Shown here piece after piece: positions 33,955-43,056 of a DNA stretch of 64,000 bases. How positions within the stretch are numbered: the stretch's first letter is position 1; each line of letters starts with the position of its first letter. The notes below the pieces were generated by a model. That model had not been told where the DNA came from and did no database searches. It worked only from the letters and a program-made list of their open reading frames with translations. The position numbers and the translations under genes are program-made. The stretch comes from Methanoculleus chikugoensis (GTDB taxonomy: Archaea > Halobacteriota > Methanomicrobia > Methanomicrobiales > Methanoculleaceae), in the NCBI RefSeq assembly GCF_019669965.1, contig NZ_AP019781.1, positions 2,419,092 through 2,483,091 on the forward strand, given 5' to 3'.

Positions 33955-34962
33955 ATGGCAGACGGCGACAAGGTGAACGATATTTTTGGCAGGGCCGGGG
34001 AGATTGCATCCGGCGCTGCTGATAAGGCAACCGTGATGATCGACTCTGCAGCGGCCAGGGTCTCAGCGGGTGTCACGGAGATGCGCGAGGAGTCCAGAGC
34101 ATCTCCCCGTATAGACGACGGCAACTATGCACGGGACGGCGACGCTCACGCAGCTGCGGAGGCGGGCGAGCACGTCCTCTCCGGTGAACTCTCCGTCTCC
34201 GACACGGCAGACGATGCAGCGGCGGAGATTGCGGTCAACCATTCTGCAGGCGGGGTCGTGAAAGGATGCGTGCAGAAGAGGATCGACGGCTTCAAGAGCG
34301 GTCTAACGAATAAGAAACTCCTGATCACCGCGGGAGTCATGGCCCTGGTCTGGTTTGCCCTGACCATCCTCCCGGCCCTGGGATTCAACCCGGCGGCGGT
34401 CCAGTCCCTCTCCTTCCTGACCTTCGCGCGGGGCGGGCTCTCCGGCGGGGTGCCCGGGTTCATCGGCGGCCTCATCGGGAAGGGCCTGATCGCCTACTTC
34501 GTGACGCTACTCATCGTCGGCGGGATCTCCGGCGAGAGCATCGTCGCAAGCATCCGGTCTTTTGCCGCACAGTTCTCCGGGAAACGGTGGGATATCACAT
34601 CGATCGCCCCTCTTCTCATCGGCGGCGGCGCGGCCCTCTTCGTCTACAATTTCCTTGCGGGAACATCGTCGATCATGAACTGCATGGTGGGGATCGTGGC
34701 GTTCCTCATCGCGGCCCGTGCTCTGGCGAACCGGGCGGGCTGCGTGCGGCAGGTCGTTGCCGCAGCCTTTGCAAAAGAGGGCAGGGTCGACTCCGGGCTG
34801 GTCACGAAGGTGATGATGGGGTGGGCAGGAGGGTTTGCTCTCGGGGTCGTCCTCTCCGTCTTCGGGGGGTACACCTGTTACATCGCCGGGTTCAGCCTCC
34901 TCGTGGCCGGCGTCGTCCTCATGGTCACCGTTCAGAAGCAGGCAGGGGGTGTCCCGGCATGA
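33955..34962 (+). CDS. Multi-helix membrane protein, first gene of a two-gene operon
   Basis: A 335-residue protein. The N-terminal 110 residues are acidic, Ala-rich and predicted to be mostly disordered or helical (IASGAADKATVMIDSAAARV and following). After that come about seven hydrophobic segments, among them LLITAGVMALVWFALTILPAL, GGVPGFIGGLIGKGLIAYF and YTCYIAGFSLLVAGVVLM. No family is recognised. It overlaps the next gene by 4 bases (ATGA) and so probably works with that large secreted protein. Confidence 0.68.
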   Translation: MADGDKVNDIFGRAGEIASGAADKATVMIDSAAARVSAGVTEMREESRASPRIDDGNYARDGDAHAAAEAGEHVLSGELSVSDTADDAAAEIAVNHSAGGVVKGCVQKRIDGFKSGLTNKKLLITAGVMALVWFALTILPALGFNPAAVQSLSFLTFARGGLSGGVPGFIGGLIGKGLIAYFVTLLIVGGISGESIVASIRSFAAQFSGKRWDITSIAPLLIGGGAALFVYNFLAGTSSIMNCMVGIVAFLIAARALANRAGCVRQVVAAAFAKEGRVDSGLVTKVMMGWAGGFALGVVLSVFGGYTCYIAGFSLLVAGVVLMVTVQKQAGGVPA

Positions 34963-37900
34963 GGCCGATGGCGAGACTGCTGCTTGTCCTCCTTGCAGCC
35001 TCACTCCTCTCCGGAACCGCGGCTGCAAGCTACTCGCTCACCGATACCAACAGTTACGACTACAAACTGGCGAGCAAGTACATCCACAGCATGGAAGACG
35101 AGGGGTTCGTCGTCGAGATGCCGGTCGGCGTCTACAAGAAAGGGACGGACGAACTCCTTGCGACCGAGAACACGCTGCTGATCATCGGCAACCTCGGGAA
35201 GGTAGATCCCGAGGCGGAACGGCTTGTCCTGACCGAGATTCCGACAGATGTCTACAGTTACACCTACCAGGGCGACGCAGGCGGCGGCGAGATCAGGCAG
35301 ATTACGGGAAAAGTCACCGCCGGTCGCTACATATTCACCGAGTTCGGCCTCACCACGAAGTACAAGACGGTGGGCGAGTATGCCGGCTACTTACAGACCG
35401 TTCTCGAAGAATCGGTCAAGAGTTCCAGTGCTGAGATCGAGTACGTGGATACGACCATAAACGGACACCGCGTCGTCGGCGTGCGCGAGTTGACGGACGA
35501 TCTCAACTGGGCGGCCGGCGGCAACGTCGCGGACAACCACCTGGAGAACACGTTCACCTACTACGTGATCCGTGAGGACTTCTACCCGGCGGGCTCAGGG
35601 CTTACCTACATCAGGATACGCGGTCATGTCGGTCTCGAGCATGACAATGGCAGGAGTTTGACGTATGATCCGTATCCCTCGGAGAGCCAGGTGGGTACGG
35701 CACGCTCCGAGATGAGGAAGGCGTACGAGGATGCGAACAAGGTCGTGGACTCGATTATCGCCGATGCGGCGAATGCAAAGGGAACGCTCATCGTCGGGAA
35801 CTACGATGAGGTCTTCGGCGGCTACGGCGGCGGCATCTTCTCCATCGATACCCCGGGCGGGGGCGCCGGTGAGAGCGATTACGGCATACCGCTTGCGGTT
35901 ATAACCGGGATCGGTGCCGCGGGAGCCGCGGTTGCGGGCGCTGCAGCGGCGGCCGGTGGCGGCAAAGGCGGCAGCGAGACGGAGCGCACCAGCACCTACC
36001 GGATGCGGATCCGCAAGGACTTTGAGGATTACATCGTCTGCGGGAAGAGTCCCGAGACTATATACGCCCAGATGATCGAGATCACCGCGGAAGGCGAGAC
36101 GATTGAGCGGGACGACCTCACCGCGACGCTCTCGATAACCTCCGGCGGCGGCCTCCGGGTCGAGGATCCGACGTTCACCGGCGGCTACATGGGAGCGTTC
36201 GTATCTGCGGACGAGAACGAACTCGCGGAGGAAGGCATCGTCAGGGTGGCCTACTCTGGAAAGGGCGGGTCGTTCACGAACAACATCCACTTCCGGATCA
36301 TCGGCGAGCCGAGAGTCACGTTCCCCGAGCAGGGGAAGGCCATGGACCTGCGGCTGAACGTCCTCTACGGCGACGGCAAGACCTACGACGTCGAGGTCGA
36401 ACTCGTCGACTTCATCGAGCCGCCGAAGGAGGTCACGATCACCCAACTCGACGAGGCGCCGTTCACGAGCTCGTTAGAGAAGATCGACGAGACGCACTAC
36501 GTCGCAAAGATCGTCAACACGAGCGCGCTCCCGGAGAAGGGAGCCCCGGTGACGAGATACGGCGCCCGGGTCATCGCCACCTGCGAGGATGACGTGGTCG
36601 TCGAGGAGGCGTTCACGGTGATCTTCTACCCCGAGGGCATCAGCGTCACCGACGTCGTCTACGACGACGAGGGGCACGCCCGGTTTGCGGCCTACGACGA
36701 TCTCGACACGGAAGAGGACGATGTTGCAGCGACCGGCTTTGTCGTGAACCTCGCCGTCAGGGTGACCGAGAACGGAAAGGAAGTTGTGAAACTCCTGGAC
36801 GGGACGGAGTACACGCCCGAGTTCGGCGAGCTCAAGGGAACCGACCAGAGGACGGAGGTCCTTGCCTCGAGGTTCAAGTACACCATCGAGAAGAAGCCGG
36901 ACAACACCAACAAGGCCTACAAGTTCACCCCCGCCCAGCAGATCGGCGAGGACGAGCAGAACCCCTACTACCTGAAGCTCCCGATCACCTGCGAGTACGG
37001 CGACGAGACCTACGAACTCGATCTCCCCGTCCGCCTCATCGGCGACAAACTCGGGGTGCGCAAGGACCGCGAAACCGAACTCGCCCTCTTAAAGAAGAGG
37101 ATCCAGAAGTTCGGCATCAACCCCGACACCGCCCGGTTCCTGCGGGAGAACGTGCAGAACTTCACTGCCGCCGAGCTCCGCCTGATGAGCAAGAAGATCG
37201 TCTACGACTCGATCGTCTACTACACCCAGGAGTCGGCGGACTTCATGGAGACCGCCGAGACCATGGACGACTGGATAACCTTCCTCTCCGTCGTGAAGTG
37301 GTTCGGCGACCAGGCGTTCTCCTACCTTATGACCATTTACACGGGGCCTGCGGGAGAGGCGATCCTCACCCCCACAAAGGAGCTTACGGTCGAACTGATC
37401 GGCGAGCTCTCGGCCGACCTCTTCATGGGCAACGGGGTGAACTGGGACGAGATCAAGGTCGGTGTGCACATCTCCGAGATGATCGAGAACTACACCAAGT
37501 CGTGCTTCGAGGATATCGGCAAAGCGAACCCGAAGAAACTCGCCCAGGTGATCGCGGGGCTCTGCGTCTTCAACCTGGTGCGCCACTACACCTTCGATCT
37601 CGACGAGAACGGGAAACGCAGCCTGTACAACGCAATCATCTCGTCGTTCTCCGACATATCTCTCGAGTTCTTCTCGAACAAGTTCGGCGATTTCCTCAAG
37701 GGCAAGGTCAACGACCCGAAATCGGGCCTCTCCAAGCTCCTGAACTCGTCGGCGGCTAAAATGCTCGAGGATATGATGCCCGAGGGCAAACTCGCGGTTC
37801 CGGGCGTGAACACCCTCACGGAAGACGTAGCGGTAGGCCCCATCCTCCAGAAGTACGTCGAGGGGCTGTTCGGCTTCGGTGCGTCCTACGTGACGGAGGA

Positions 37901-38141
37901 GTTTGGAAAGGCGGCCGCCGAGACCCTCTATGTGAAGGTGACGGTGGATGTCCCCGGTTCGGAGCGGGAGCTCGACTGGTATGTCGTCATAGACCCGATT
38001 AAAGCGGCCGACAAACTCCTGGATTACATCTTCACGTCGCTCTACGAGAAGTTCCCGTTCCCGACCGCGGAGCCCGGAGAAGCCTCCGAAATGCGCGACC
38101 CGCTCTACATGGATCCGAAGACCAACCAGCGGATCGGATAA
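34959..38141 (+). CDS. Large (1060-residue) secreted/surface protein of unknown family
   Basis: The protein begins with a signal peptide (MARLLLVLLAASLLSGTAAA). Residues about 27-290 form a mixed domain (YSLTDTNSYDYKL ... VGEYAGYLQTVLEESV). A Gly/Ala-rich hydrophobic stretch at about 315-340 (GIPLAVITGIGAAGAAVAGA) is followed by several Ig-like beta segments (DLTATLSITSGGGLRVEDP, VIFYPEGISVTDVVYDDEG). The last 400 residues are helical (DTARFLRENVQNFTAAELRL, VVKWFGDQAFSYLMTIYTG). No enzymatic motif or Cys framework is evident. A longer frame reaching back to 34587 is only the overlap with the upstream gene. A T-run follows the stop. Confidence 0.72.
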   Translation: MRPMARLLLVLLAASLLSGTAAASYSLTDTNSYDYKLASKYIHSMEDEGFVVEMPVGVYKKGTDELLATENTLLIIGNLGKVDPEAERLVLTEIPTDVYSYTYQGDAGGGEIRQITGKVTAGRYIFTEFGLTTKYKTVGEYAGYLQTVLEESVKSSSAEIEYVDTTINGHRVVGVRELTDDLNWAAGGNVADNHLENTFTYYVIREDFYPAGSGLTYIRIRGHVGLEHDNGRSLTYDPYPSESQVGTARSEMRKAYEDANKVVDSIIADAANAKGTLIVGNYDEVFGGYGGGIFSIDTPGGGAGESDYGIPLAVITGIGAAGAAVAGAAAAAGGGKGGSETERTSTYRMRIRKDFEDYIVCGKSPETIYAQMIEITAEGETIERDDLTATLSITSGGGLRVEDPTFTGGYMGAFVSADENELAEEGIVRVAYSGKGGSFTNNIHFRIIGEPRVTFPEQGKAMDLRLNVLYGDGKTYDVEVELVDFIEPPKEVTITQLDEAPFTSSLEKIDETHYVAKIVNTSALPEKGAPVTRYGARVIATCEDDVVVEEAFTVIFYPEGISVTDVVYDDEGHARFAAYDDLDTEEDDVAATGFVVNLAVRVTENGKEVVKLLDGTEYTPEFGELKGTDQRTEVLASRFKYTIEKKPDNTNKAYKFTPAQQIGEDEQNPYYLKLPITCEYGDETYELDLPVRLIGDKLGVRKDRETELALLKKRIQKFGINPDTARFLRENVQNFTAAELRLMSKKIVYDSIVYYTQESADFMETAETMDDWITFLSVVKWFGDQAFSYLMTIYTGPAGEAILTPTKELTVELIGELSADLFMGNGVNWDEIKVGVHISEMIENYTKSCFEDIGKANPKKLAQVIAGLCVFNLVRHYTFDLDENGKRSLYNAIISSFSDISLEFFSNKFGDFLKGKVNDPKSGLSKLLNSSAAKMLEDMMPEGKLAVPGVNTLTEDVAVGPILQKYVEGLFGFGASYVTEEFGKAAAETLYVKVTVDVPGSERELDWYVVIDPIKAADKLLDYIFTSLYEKFPFPTAEPGEASEMRDPLYMDPKTNQRIG

Positions 38142-38156
38142 TCTTCTTTTTTTGAG
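38142..38156 (+). terminator. Probable terminator (T-run)
   Basis: ATCTTCTTTTTTTGAG immediately follows the stop codon of the large secreted protein gene. Confidence 0.4.
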
Positions 38157-38293
38157 TGGTTGCCCGGTCCCCGGCGGATCCGGCTGCGCGGCAGTATATT
38201 GGCCGGATGTTTGAGAAGATCCGGAATCTTCGATTTTGAGATGCTGGCGGCGAGTTGGTGAAAAAGATGGCATGTCGTGGAGTTGGGGCCGGT

Positions 38294-38955
38294 CTAATTC
38301 TTCCCCTGGTTTGCATCCTTTCCAACATTGAAATAGACGAAGATGGTGCTGATTGCGGTTATTATGTAGCCTACCAGCAAGGTGGAGATGATCGTTCCTT
38401 CCCCGAGGCCTTCCAATGTTCCGATGGAAAAATATGAGATTAGCCCCGCGGTGCAGCAGAGCGTCGTATCAAACACAATCTTTGTGGGGCCGAATCTTTT
38501 CCCGATTTTATCGGCAATCACCTTCACAACCGCATCGCCGGGGTAGACGAACGTTTTTGAGGATATCTCAAGGTATACTCCCAGGGCTAAAACGACGCAG
38601 CCGGCTAATAGCGTGACGATTCTTGCGGCATAGAAGGCGGGATCCACAAAGGAGAGCAGGTGCATCCCGAAATCGATAGAGGCGCCCAGGAGCACGCCCA
38701 CGAAGATCTGCAGAACCTGTATCTTCGGAAAGTCCTTCCCCAGTATCAGAATCTCGATGAGCAGGAAGAAGACCCCCAGCAGGAATGCGAATGTTCCGAA
38801 GGAGATAGGGAATATCAGGCACAGGACGTAGGGGATGCTTGAGATCGGCGATGTCCCGAGATATGATTTCGTAATGAGGCTGATTCCAAGGCCCATGAAA
38901 AACAGCCCGGCGGTCAGGAGAGCATATTTTTTAATTAACGTCGTATCTGTCATGG
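38294..38955 (-). CDS. YitT/YczE-like integral membrane protein
   Basis: A 219-residue membrane protein starting MTDTTLIKKYALLTAGLFFMG. It has six likely hydrophobic segments and the motifs MGLGISLITKSYLGTSPISS and FVYPGDAVVKVIADKIGKRFG. These are the G-x-S and GD-containing features of the YczE/YitT-type permease-like family. No substrate is known. The shorter start at 38953-38955 is chosen because the upstream part of the longest frame covers a broken HEPN gene. Confidence 0.72.
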
Positions 38956-39129
38956 TCTGAGGTACTATTAATGGGGTTTTGTCGACGATATACCCCGTAG
39001 TTATACCGGAAAAGCCGATGAGGGATGGAGTAACTCCTTTCTTCGTAGCACGGGTGCGGCCTGAACCTACCCCGGCGACTGCATCGTCCTCCCGGTGGCG
39101 AGACGGCCGGCGAAGGTATCCCCGCTCCC

Positions 39130-39463
39130 GGTGTGCCGGGGACGTTCCCGGCCGGGAGCGGTTCTTCAAGCCCGGAGAGGTGGTTTTCCGGGCAGGGAGC
39201 GGGGGCCTCCCGTGCGATCTTCGCTCTCTGGAGGTCGGAGACAATTGCTGGAGGCAGCACACCTCCGTCAACGAACAACTCTTCGATGGCGGCTATACGG
39301 CACTCATGGATCTTCTCGACGTACCCGGCACTAAACAGAAGCGATTTGCAGGCGTGGAACAGGAGTATGCCTTGACAATGGTCCACTTGAAATCCGATTC
39401 GAGGAGGGAGTCCGTCGCCGAATCGAGATCTCTTCTCGCTTCGGTTAACTCCTTCTCGACCAT
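39130..39463 (-). pseudogene. HEPN-domain protein, frameshifted
   Basis: From ATG 39461-39463 the frame reads MVEKELTEARRDLDSATDSL and SDFKWTIVKAYS. The protein sense then continues in another frame: FHACKSLLFSAGYVEKIHEC, AAIEELFVDGGVLPPAI, RAKIAREA. A one-base deletion at about 39360 explains this: TCCTGTTCCAC in place of TCCATGTTCCAC would restore SMFHACKSLLFS. The C-terminal part after AKIAREA is also scrambled. HEPN proteins are often toxins or nucleases paired with MNT antitoxins; no MNT partner is seen. The family call rests on the KAYS-FHACKSLLFSAG helix and the LFVDGG segment. Confidence 0.65.
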
Positions 39464-39706
39464 CGCCCTCCTTGCGGGCCGTTTGACCACACCTAGTTGA
39501 GGAATCGGGCTCCTTGAGCCGGCTCCCCGAAAGATCGCCCCCGACCTCAGGAGGAGCGCCAGCACGGATCGGGAAGAGGGCATTACTGTATGAGATCATC
39601 CCGGATGCTCCGGGGCAACCTCTCGCCTCGTTTATAATATCTATCAAAATGTAACAAACTGATAGATAATGATAATAAGGATCGAAGCAATAGATGAAAT
39701 TTAACC

Positions 39707-40987
39707 ATGAAACGCCCTCGCACTCCCAAATACTCTCCGGCAGATGTAAAAAGGGCCTGGGAGTATGCGGATACCAGAGATGTGATCGGCGCGGTCTTCA
39801 ACTACAACAAATGGTACCTGCACTGGGAAGAGCTCAAACGGCGCGATCTTCCGGTAGACCCCCTCTACGTCTGGATACTGATGAAGACCTTCAGAGAGAG
39901 GGATATGAAATATGTCTCGTTCGACGATCTTCAGCTGAAATATAACCTTCTGGACAATTTCCTCGAAAAACTTCATTTTCTTGACAAGTCGGCAGCGGGA
40001 AGCATTTCATCCGGCCTCGATTCGCTGCCCCACGAACGGAATCAGTTCATCATCAACTCCCTGATGGAAGAGGCGATTGCATCGAGCCAGATCGAGGGAG
40101 CCGCAGTCACCAGGACAATTGCGAAAAAGATGCTCCGTGAAAAAAGGAAGCCTGCCACGAAAGACGAGAGGATGATCCTGAATAACTACATCGCGATGAA
40201 GAGGATCACTCAGATAAAAGACGAAGAACTGACCCCGGAGCTGATTCTGGAGACCCACAAGACCATCACCAGGGATACGCTCGAAGACCCGAACGATGAA
40301 GGTAGGTTCAGGGACAATAACGAGATCAGGGTTTTTGATTTCAGAGGCAATGTCCTGCACACACCTCCCGATTTCGCGTCGATCGAAGGACTCATCGGGG
40401 AACTCTGCGCCTTTGCAAACAACGACGACGGGCAGTTCATCCATCCGGTGATCAAAGGCATCATCCTGCACTTTTTGATGGGATACATCCATCCGTTCAA
40501 TGACGGGAACGGTCGGACTGCACGGAGTATCTTTTACTGGTACATGCTCCGGAAGGACTACTGGCTGTTCGAATACATGGCGGTATCCAGAGCGATAAAA
40601 GATACGGAGGGGCAATATAAACTCGCATACCTCTACACCGAGAGCGACGAAAACGACCTCACGTATTTCATCCGCTACAGTCTCGCGGCAGTAAAGACCG
40701 CGGTCGACAATATCCAGAAGTACATCGAGAAGAAGCAGAAAGAGAGCAAACAGACAGTAACCATCCTCCAGAAGAACGAAGGATTGAGCCTTCGCCAGGC
40801 AGAGATCGTCAAATCCCTCATCAAACACCCGGATAAGCCGATCACGATCAAGGAGATCGTCGAGACATACCATGTGGCATATGGAACGGCGAGAAACGAT
40901 CTCTTCCGCCTCGAAGAATTGGGGTACCTGGCGAAGCGGAAGTCGGGCAAGGAGTACATCTTCATATTCAGGGGTTTGAAAGAGTGA
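39707..40987 (+). CDS. Fic-domain protein with N-terminal inhibitory motif
   Basis: A 426-residue protein, probably an AMP-transferase acting on a protein. The Fic active site is HPFNDGNGRTAR (about residues 262-273), an exact match to HxFx(D/E)GNGRxxR. The autoinhibitory motif SSQIEG is at about 126-131 in the (S/T)xxxE(G/N) form, so it is a class II Fic protein with internal control. The C-terminal 80 residues contain a winged-helix unit (NEGLSLRQAEIVKSLIKHP ... YHVAYGTARNDLFRLEELGYL). It may therefore act on or regulate its own expression. It is less GC-rich than core genes and neighbours a HEPN remnant, fitting an accessory region. Confidence 0.88.
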   Translation: MKRPRTPKYSPADVKRAWEYADTRDVIGAVFNYNKWYLHWEELKRRDLPVDPLYVWILMKTFRERDMKYVSFDDLQLKYNLLDNFLEKLHFLDKSAAGSISSGLDSLPHERNQFIINSLMEEAIASSQIEGAAVTRTIAKKMLREKRKPATKDERMILNNYIAMKRITQIKDEELTPELILETHKTITRDTLEDPNDEGRFRDNNEIRVFDFRGNVLHTPPDFASIEGLIGELCAFANNDDGQFIHPVIKGIILHFLMGYIHPFNDGNGRTARSIFYWYMLRKDYWLFEYMAVSRAIKDTEGQYKLAYLYTESDENDLTYFIRYSLAAVKTAVDNIQKYIEKKQKESKQTVTILQKNEGLSLRQAEIVKSLIKHPDKPITIKEIVETYHVAYGTARNDLFRLEELGYLAKRKSGKEYIFIFRGLKE

Positions 40988-41024
40988 ACTCCTGATGTCG
41001 TTCAGATATCTATGGTAATCGGAG

Positions 41025-41168
41025 TTACTCCTGCTCGGCCAGCCGAACCGCTATCCGCATCATCTCACGCCCGCGTTGCGGCAGCTCTTCGTGGCCTTCC
41101 ATGTACCGGTGAAAGCGTAGCGCATCTTCTCCGGTCAGTTCCAGCCCAAGTTTCAGCGGCTTCGTCAT
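41025..41168 (-). CDS. Small 47-residue hypothetical protein
   Basis: ATG 41166-41168 to TAA 41025-41027 encodes MTKPLKLGLELTGEDALRFH, continuing through RYMEGHEELPQRGREMMRIA and ending AVRLAEQE. The GLELTGEDALRFHRYM segment resembles the short helix-turn-helix or ribbon-helix proteins common beside accessory genes. It lies convergent with the Fic gene, 38 bases after its stop. Good codon usage supports a real gene. Confidence 0.5.
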   Translation of the reverse strand: MTKPLKLGLELTGEDALRFHRYMEGHEELPQRGREMMRIAVRLAEQE

Positions 41169-41317
41169 GGTTCTAACGCCTCCTCACGGGACAGTCATAA
41201 TATAGTCAATGGGTCATTCGTCTGTTTGAAAAATACCGTGCTTCACCCGCTGCCAACATGCCTGCTGTTAGTTTTCGGGCATATATGTTTTGAGTCGGCA
41301 TAAAAGACACCACTTTC

Positions 41318-42082
41318 TCATGCATTCTGGTTATTATCTGCTTTCTGGATAATCCTATGGGCAAATTCCAAATGTTCTATACGTTCCTTGAGGAACGGAT
41401 GGGTGAAACCAAAGAAATAAACGACAATGTATTCTATCCCAGATAAAACGGCCTTAATTAGATTGGGGCGACCGTCTTCGGTTCTAATGTGATTATACAT
41501 CTTGAAAAGTGCATTCTCCAATCCTTGTGCGTTTCCAATGTGCATAACAGCATCTCTGTCCGCAATTATTTCGAGATTCAACTTTATCCAATTAATTACT
41601 CTCATCCCAAAGATGAACGCTATCAATGTTACAATGGTCATTAGACCATAAACAAGGGACGTTGGGTTAAGGGAAAACTGCATCCAAAAATACATCATAG
41701 GGATAAAAAACACCATAAGAACAGTCATTATTGTACTGCTATCCCGGTTATACAAATGACTGAATTCGTGAGCGATTACAGCATCTAATTCATCTTGATT
41801 AAGCGTTTCGAGCAGTTTTCGGGTAATAATTATGCGGCTACCGAATAGGGATATGGCAAAAGCGTTAAATCCACGTTTTGGAATAGATACACGAATATTT
41901 TTGAAACCATACTTTTCCATCATTCTCTCAATTATTGGATACAAAACGGGATTACTGTCTTTTTCAATCCCCCTAATTTGAATAGTATCATTGCTTGCCA
42001 TTGCTGAGAAGTAATCGACATTTGTATATATACATTCCTTTTGCGCAGCGAAAGTGAATTCGGATGCTTCATAAAATTGCAC
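41318..42082 (-). CDS. M48-family (HtpX-like) membrane metallopeptidase
   Basis: A 254-residue zinc peptidase. The active-site helix is AVIAHEFSHLYNRD (about residues 102-115), with a probable third ligand Glu in NLEIIADRDAVMHIG. Two membrane segments lie between (STIMTVLMVFFIPMMYFW and YGLMTIVTLIAFIFGM), the HtpX arrangement, and the C-terminus ends FTHPFLKERIEHL. HtpX-like enzymes degrade membrane proteins. The gene is clearly AT-richer than most of the window, which suggests horizontal origin. The N-terminus starts MQFYEASEF, and the presence of HEFSH and the downstream DAVMH motif make the family firm. Confidence 0.85.
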   Translation of the reverse strand: MQFYEASEFTFAAQKECIYTNVDYFSAMASNDTIQIRGIEKDSNPVLYPIIERMMEKYGFKNIRVSIPKRGFNAFAISLFGSRIIITRKLLETLNQDELDAVIAHEFSHLYNRDSSTIMTVLMVFFIPMMYFWMQFSLNPTSLVYGLMTIVTLIAFIFGMRVINWIKLNLEIIADRDAVMHIGNAQGLENALFKMYNHIRTEDGRPNLIKAVLSGIEYIVVYFFGFTHPFLKERIEHLEFAHRIIQKADNNQNA

Positions 42083-42190
42083 TCATTAATGGCACCGAGG
42101 AGAATTATAACGGCCTGTATGTGGTATTCCATTTCACGGTGAGTAATCCAACTGTGCTCAATTGGTTCAAACTCTGAATGAAGGGAAAGA

Positions 42191-42687
42191 ATGGAAAAGA
42201 TGGATCAAGCCGTTCAATTTCTATCTTTTAAAGTCCAGACCGAGAACGGTGTGCCGATCAAGCCGATATCGCCGTTCTCCAGAGACCCGCGGACCATCGT
42301 TCATCGGGAGTTCATCGATTATCAGTCCAGGGAGGTGAAGCGAGGGTCGCACTACTTCAAGCCGCTTAGCCAGATCATTCTCGAATACGCCAACCATCCA
42401 GAATCCAAGTTTGCGGGGAAAATCGACCTGCTTGAGAGGCGCACTTTGTGGTCGCTGATATCGTTCACATCGGGAAGGAGGTGAACAACATCGATGATCA
42501 GGCGCAGGATATCCGGAAGGCGCAGATGTTCAAGGACAAGAATACCGAATGTCAAAAGATCCTCGCCATCCAGCAATGTGATGCAGAAAAAGTAGGGTTG
42601 ATCGAAAGACCTTCCAACGAATCAAAGCACGGATACAGAAGAGTGGGACGATCAACATCAAGACTAGGGCGGTTAGGCAGCTCTTGA
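42191..42687 (+). pseudogene. Broken hypothetical gene with one frameshift
   Basis: The frame from 42191 gives a coherent protein (TENGVPIKPISPFSRDPRTI, then HPESKFAGKIDLLERR). After about 42440 the sense continues in the next frame as HFVVADIVHIGKEVNNIDDQ and runs to 42687. Losing one base near GAGAGGCGCACTT explains it. I do not recognise the family. Confidence 0.6.
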
Positions 42688-42747
42688 CGATGTGCTGAAA
42701 ATGGGATGTTATAGGGGTTTATGGAGGGCAATGATCTACCTTAGTGC

Positions 42748-42933
42748 ATGGATAAAGATTATTTTGCGGATCTTCGAAAGGAACTCCTTCTTCATGATTT
42801 TATGATATCTATTCTCCAAGATGAGCAGAACAAACGAAGAGAGGAATTAAATGAACTTGAATGCAAAATGAAGGAAATAGAGAAAATCTTCGGAGAATTA
42901 AAGCAACGTGCTAAGGTTAATAAAACGAAATAA
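42748..42933 (+). CDS. Small coiled-coil protein
   Basis: A 61-residue, highly charged helical protein (DFMISILQDEQNKRREELNE, KEIEKIFGELKQRAKV). It lies in the AT-rich island upstream of the SIR2-like gene and on the same strand, 123 bases apart. It has no hydrophobic segment. It may serve as a partner or antitoxin-like protein for that gene, but nothing in the sequence proves it. Confidence 0.5.
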   Translation: MDKDYFADLRKELLLHDFMISILQDEQNKRREELNELECKMKEIEKIFGELKQRAKVNKTK

Positions 42934-43056
42934 CAGAATTTTCAAGCGCGGTAGAACTTATCATCAGACCCTGTTAACTCTTGATATGCTAAAAAAATAG
43001 ATTTTTTTCAGATCCTTAATATATCAAGAGGTTTCAAATGGAAATACTGTGAATCA

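Noticed and set aside
34587-34958. A 5' extension of the large secreted protein, making it 1184 residues
   Set aside because: This part overlaps the upstream membrane-protein gene in another frame and is Arg/His-rich. The signal peptide starts at 34959.
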